Positions 60,585 to 64,000 of a stretch of 64,000 nt of DNA are shown piece after piece. Source of the DNA: Nocardia jiangxiensis NBRC 101359 (GTDB taxonomy: Bacteria; Actinomycetota; Actinomycetes; Mycobacteriales; Mycobacteriaceae); assembly GCF_000308615.1 (NCBI RefSeq), contig NZ_BAGB01000062.1, positions 124,001 to 188,000 on the forward strand. Direction: 5' to 3'. The position numbers and the translations under genes are program-made. Every line of letters begins with the position of its first letter. The stretch's first letter is position 1. Under the pieces are notes generated by a model that saw only the letters and a program-made list of their open reading frames with translations, was not told the DNA's origin and searched no databases.

Positions 60585-61475
60585 CTATCGCAACCACGGT
60601 GTATCGACCACCTGTTCCACCGCCATGCCGGTCGCTTCCACGAGACCGACCACCTCGGACATCTTCATCTCCGTCGGCACCTCGATCGCGAGTTTTCGCC
60701 CGTCGACGGCAGTGGCGAAGCGAGCCGACAGTATGGTCGGGTCGAAGTGCAGCTTGCGCGATCCGACGACCGTCACGGTGCGCACCGGTTTGCGCTCCGC
60801 TCCGTCCGTGATCCCCGGAGCCGTGATCTCGGCGACGCCGTCGGCGAGGGTGACCACCTTGTTGACCACGCCGCGCACATCGGCCATCTCGTGCGTGGTG
60901 AACACGGTGGTGAGCCCGTCCAGGCGACGCTGCTCGACGGCGTCCACGACGACGGCCGTTCCCTCGTCGTCCAGATTGGCGAACGGCTCGTCCAGCACGA
61001 CCACCGGGGGACCTCCGATCAACGCCCGGGCCAGGCCGAGTCGTTTGCGTTGTCCCAGCGACAGTTCCATGAATTTCGCCCGGGTGTGAGCGGTCAACCC
61101 GACTCGTTCGATCAGACTCGCGCGTTCACGGGAGGCGTTGGCGCCGAACCGATTCCGCAGCGACTGGAAGTAGCGCAGATTCTGGTCCACGGTCAGCCGG
61201 TAGTAGAAAGCGCGCTCGGAATACATACTGACCCCGATCAATTCGGCGATCTGCCGCCGATGCCGCTCGGTGGTGAAATCCGCGACTCGCACACTTCCGG
61301 CGGCGGGCAGGATATTTCCGGTGATCAGGCGCAGCAGTGTCGTCTTCCCGGAACCGTTGCGGCCCAGCACCGATACGCAGTCCCCCGCCTCGAAACTCGA
61401 GGACACGTCCCGCAGGACCCGGACGCCGCCCGCGAACACCACATCGGCGCCGCGGATCTCGACCAGTGGGCTCAT
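60585..61475 (-). CDS. ABC transporter ATP-binding protein
   Basis: 296 residues. It has Walker A LGRNGSGKTT, a Q-loop near SMYSERAFYYRLTVDQNL, signature ELSLGQRKRLGLARAL, Walker B VVVLDEPFANLDD and H-loop TTHEMADV. The C-terminal 90 residues form an extra domain (ERKPVRTVTVVGSRKLHFD, LAIEVPTEMKMSEVVGLVE) of unknown function. ATG 61475 overlaps the LanC stop (TGA) by 4 bp, so lanC, ATPase and permease are translationally coupled. Possible export of the modified peptide or a second immunity system. Confidence 0.9.
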   Translation of the reverse strand: MSPLVEIRGADVVFAGGVRVLRDVSSSFEAGDCVSVLGRNGSGKTTLLRLITGNILPAAGSVRVADFTTERHRRQIAELIGVSMYSERAFYYRLTVDQNLRYFQSLRNRFGANASRERASLIERVGLTAHTRAKFMELSLGQRKRLGLARALIGGPPVVVLDEPFANLDDEGTAVVVDAVEQRRLDGLTTVFTTHEMADVRGVVNKVVTLADGVAEITAPGITDGAERKPVRTVTVVGSRKLHFDPTILSARFATAVDGRKLAIEVPTEMKMSEVVGLVEATGMAVEQVVDTPWLR

Positions 61476-62788
61476 GACGGCCACCGCCCGGTGAACATGC
61501 GCACCACGTGCAACGCGTCGGGCGCGGCCGCCAGCGATACCAGTGCCACGGCCGCACCGCCGGACCCGTCCAGCAGACCGGGCGAATCCAAAGTCGGACA
61601 GCTGGATTGGATGTTGTCGAAACCGAACACCCGCTCGGGATTGCGTTGCGCGAGCAGTTCGGCGACGTTGTCCGGGACCGAATCCGCACCGAGCATCGCC
61701 CGCTCCAGCACCAGTTTCCCGGCCGTGCCGTGACACAGGGTCGGATTGTCCAGGCCCATATCGTCCGCGGTCCGGCCGGAGGTGTCCAGCAGACGGGTCA
61801 GCACGTCGGGGTGGCGGGCCGCGAGGTGACGGCTGTTGTGGAACGGCAGCGCGGCGCCGAGATTGCCGTAGCACCAGGCGTATCGGGTACGCGCAGTGCC
61901 GGATTCGCGCTCACCCTCCCGAAAACGGTGCAGCGGCACGTTCGCCGGGACGTCCAGCCCCGACCGCGTCGTGGACACCTCGACCAGCAGATCCACGAGG
62001 CGATCGGTGGCCTCGACGACGATGTCACCGCCGATTCCACGGTCGCATGCCTGCCCCAGCAGATTGAGCACGCCGGCGATGCCGTGCGCGAACCCGCAGT
62101 TCAAGTACCCGGCCCACAATTCGGGCCGCAACCGCCCCTCCAGTTCGCCGACCTTCTCCGGCGGGGTCCACAGTCCGCCCGGGAAATCCACCAGCGACAG
62201 AGCCGCCAGAGTGCCGATCGCCCGCACGGCCGACTCACCCAGCTCGGTTTCCCTTGCGGCCGTGGTCATCACGTACGTCACGGCACCGCACAGCCCGACG
62301 ATCACGTCGTAGAAATCGGTCGACACACCCGCATGCGGATCGACGCGTTGGAGCTCGCGCCGCAGTCGCGTCGCCAGCATCGCCTCGACGTCGACGATCG
62401 CGCGAGCATAGCGCTCCCCCTCGCGGGACAACGCGCGCAGGCAGAAGGCCAGAGCGCTTGTGCCCGAGAACAATCCGACCCCGGCCATCGGGGTGTCCGG
62501 AAAGCTCTCCGCCGCGGCGCGCACGTGATCCATGGCGCTGCGATCCCAGCCGCCGTCTGGATCCAGCTGATCGGCGGCCGAATACACCAGGGCCATACCG
62601 AGATCGCCGTGCCCGATGCCGAGGGGCTGCCAGGTGATGTCGAGTTCGGGATCGAATCCGTAGGGGAACGACATGGTCCTGGCTCGCTCGGCTTCGGCCC
62701 GGAACAGCTCGAGCAGTTCCCAGCCCTGCTCCACCGCGAGCCGTTCGGCCGGGCCGTCCGCCCTCGTCGCCGATCTATCGCCCGGCAT
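61472..62788 (-). CDS. lanC: Lanthionine synthetase C-like cyclase (LanC)
   Basis: 438 residues, similar to NisC. Zinc ligands are Cys306 in AWCYGNLG, and Cys352-His353 in TLCHGTAG. Asp161 in YDVIVGLCG and His235 in FAHGIAG correspond to NisC catalytic-site residues. The repeated GxxG alpha-barrel pattern (GHGDLGMAL, GLFSGTSALA) is intact. LanC closes lanthionine and methyllanthionine rings by adding Cys thiols to Dha and Dhb. ATG 62788 overlaps the LanB stop by 14 bp. Together with LanB it defines a class I lanthipeptide locus, and the precursor is the gene at 55340. Confidence 0.96.
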   Translation of the reverse strand: MPGDRSATRADGPAERLAVEQGWELLELFRAEAERARTMSFPYGFDPELDITWQPLGIGHGDLGMALVYSAADQLDPDGGWDRSAMDHVRAAAESFPDTPMAGVGLFSGTSALAFCLRALSREGERYARAIVDVEAMLATRLRRELQRVDPHAGVSTDFYDVIVGLCGAVTYVMTTAARETELGESAVRAIGTLAALSLVDFPGGLWTPPEKVGELEGRLRPELWAGYLNCGFAHGIAGVLNLLGQACDRGIGGDIVVEATDRLVDLLVEVSTTRSGLDVPANVPLHRFREGERESGTARTRYAWCYGNLGAALPFHNSRHLAARHPDVLTRLLDTSGRTADDMGLDNPTLCHGTAGKLVLERAMLGADSVPDNVAELLAQRNPERVFGFDNIQSSCPTLDSPGLLDGSGGAAVALVSLAAAPDALHVVRMFTGRWPS

Positions 62789-64000
62789 CGTTACGCCATC
62801 CCTTCGTCGTGATTTCGTTGTTGATCAGCCACATCGCCGCGAACTCCTCGGCACGCGTCAGGCCGAGCCGGTTGCACATCAGATGACCGGCGCTCTGCAC
62901 GATCTCCGGTGTGCGGACCGCACCGACCGGCGGCGCGGCCCAGAATTCGCGCACCGTGGATTCCATCCGCGCACTCGCCGCATCGCGGGCGACAGTTCGC
63001 CCGCGCAGATCCTTCTTGATGCGATGGGCTGCCTCGGCGAGTTCGTCGAGATATCCGTTGACCGCGAGATCGACTGTGGTGCGGAGCATCTCCTCCTCTC
63101 GCGCGATACCGTTCAGCCAGCCGGACAGGACCCCGGCCGCCCGCTCGATGCCGTCGCGGACCCCCACTCGCTCGCCGGATGACGGCTCACCCATGACCGG
63201 CAGCATCGGCAGGATCACGCCGGTCTCGCGGCAGAACAACTGCTCGTAGCTCGGCAGGCTGGCGACGCCGCCGTATCGTTCCAGTTCACGGTGGTGGATC
63301 GGCAGACAGAACTCGCCGATCGCGCCCGAGAGCCGGGCCTCGGTCAACCATTCGAGCGCGCGATCCAGCTCGGACAGTGGCCGATGTATCCGCAACCGGA
63401 GTTGTCCGGCGGCGTTCTCCCGATACCTGACGAAGTACCACTGCCCGTCCAGTTCGGGAACCGCCGCGCGGAAGTCCGCGAGGACCCGATCGTTCAGCGT
63501 GGGTGCCACCCGGACGGTGACATAGCTCCATTCGCCGCCCGGGGCGAGCAGGCGCTCGGCGTCGGACCGAGTGTCGAATATCGGATACTGCACGGCTCGT
63601 TGCGATTTCATGGCCTTCGTCGGGCTAGGCACAGTGACGACAACCTCCGTTGCGTGCCGCCGCCGCGCGTCGTCACGGACCACGCCCAGGCCGTCCGGAT
63701 CGGGTGCATCGTGAATCCAGCGGTGCCCCTTGGCAATCTCCTCCACGAGCAGATCCAGGTGCAACGCGTGGCGGGTGTCCAGATGCAGCCGGTTGTCCAT
63801 CTCGCCGACCAGGACATACCGACCCACACCGGATTCCGACAACCAGGCTGCCACCGAATCCGTCTCGGCACGAACCGATTCCGGGCACCGCCAGCGACGT
63901 TCGGCGATGACGACGCCGCCGTAACGAACCTCGGGAAAGTAGTGCAGGGAGTCCTCCAGATCCCCCCACCCCCAGTACGGCCGGACGATGCCGTCGTTGG
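62775..64000 (-). CDS. lanB: Class I lanthipeptide dehydratase (LanB), C-terminal part cut by window end
   Basis: About 407 residues are visible and the frame is open to the window edge. The first stretch (PEVRYGGVVIAERRWRCP, YVLVGEMDNRLHLD) is the end of the glutamylation domain. After AERLLAPGGEWSYVTVRVAP comes the elimination (SpaB_C/thiopeptide-type) domain: VRYRENAAGQLRLRIHRPLS, GEFCLPIHHRELERYGG, and the ending RLGLTRAEEFAAMWLINNEI. LanB dehydrates Ser/Thr using Glu-tRNA as glutamyl donor. It is upstream of lanC, so at least six genes follow in the same direction. The N-terminus, promoter and any further genes lie beyond position 64000. Confidence 0.92.
   Translation of the reverse strand, partial: NDGIVRPYWGWGDLEDSLHYFPEVRYGGVVIAERRWRCPESVRAETDSVAAWLSESGVGRYVLVGEMDNRLHLDTRHALHLDLLVEEIAKGHRWIHDAPDPDGLGVVRDDARRRHATEVVVTVPSPTKAMKSQRAVQYPIFDTRSDAERLLAPGGEWSYVTVRVAPTLNDRVLADFRAAVPELDGQWYFVRYRENAAGQLRLRIHRPLSELDRALEWLTEARLSGAIGEFCLPIHHRELERYGGVASLPSYEQLFCRETGVILPMLPVMGEPSSGERVGVRDGIERAAGVLSGWLNGIAREEEMLRTTVDLAVNGYLDELAEAAHRIKKDLRGRTVARDAASARMESTVREFWAAPPVGAVRTPEIVQSAGHLMCNRLGLTRAEEFAAMWLINNEITTKGWRNDAGR

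Noticed and set aside
52565..64000. Subtilisin-like LanP or C39 peptidase-containing LanT
   Set aside because: No Asp/His/Ser subtilase motifs and no peptidase-ABC fusion are visible; the only protease is the S1-type gene at 54063.

Overview
The window is a high-GC actinobacterial chromosome segment, most likely Nocardia or a close relative. The evidence is mycothiol chemistry (mca), two MspA-family porins, LGFP repeats, a Scr1/DUF5753 regulator, and a block in the same relative order as Mycobacterium tuberculosis Rv1083-Rv1074c. I saw no rRNA, tRNA, CRISPR array or insertion sequence.

Layout. 1-3.3 kb: the end of a class III adenylate cyclase, an LGFP-repeat exported protein and a YyaL-type thioredoxin-domain protein. 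3.3-8.45 kb: a 340-bp AT-rich stretch, then four overlapping genes (GNAT-like, MFS exporter, ATP-grasp ligase, KamA-like radical SAM) that look like a small uncharacterised biosynthetic operon. 8.6-11 kb: a DUF218 protein and a PepSY membrane protein whose promoter overlaps an IdeR-like iron box. 11-23.4 kb: the mycobacteria-like block (Rv1083-like protein, mca, DUF4307, greA, metB, cbs, an SGNH hydrolase, fadA), with a glutaryl-CoA dehydrogenase, a small protein, a frameshifted membrane gene and a transglycosylase inserted between metB and cbs. 23.4-32.7 kb: an alpha/beta hydrolase, an ECF sigma-factor operon, a BI-1 protein, an RsmC-like methyltransferase, an S10 peptidase and a DHA2 exporter. 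32.7-36.6 kb: a Ser/Thr kinase, a probable copper-responsive DUF6153/DUF305 pair behind a CsoR-like operator, and a small two-helix membrane protein. 36.7-52.4 kb: a decayed CoA-transferase, a lipase, a PucR regulator, transporters (APC, NCS1 with a kinase partner), GT87 and GtrA glycan-type proteins, a Scr1 regulator, a DHA2 exporter and an acyl-CoA synthetase broken by one base in a G-run.

52.5-64 kb holds the most notable content. After two MspA porins and a secreted S1-type protease there is a 53-residue gene at 55340-55501 encoding a nisin-like class I lanthipeptide precursor. It has an FDLD leader box and a core that aligns without gaps to nisin over the first 30 positions, keeping all five Cys and all five ring-forming Ser/Thr. 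It is followed by a terminator and a histidine kinase. On the opposite strand, reading inward from the right edge, are LanB (cut by the window end), LanC, an ABC ATPase and permease, a NarL-type response regulator, and a second ABC ATPase with a double-length permease. Together these supply precursor, dehydration, cyclisation, export/self-protection and two-component control. No subtilisin-type leader protease is visible; the adjacent S1 protease is a candidate.

Several genes (20379, 34791, 50816, 54063) appear to be leaderless, with a -10 hexamer placed so that the start codon is the first transcribed base or lies within one base of it. All functions are inferred from sequence alone.
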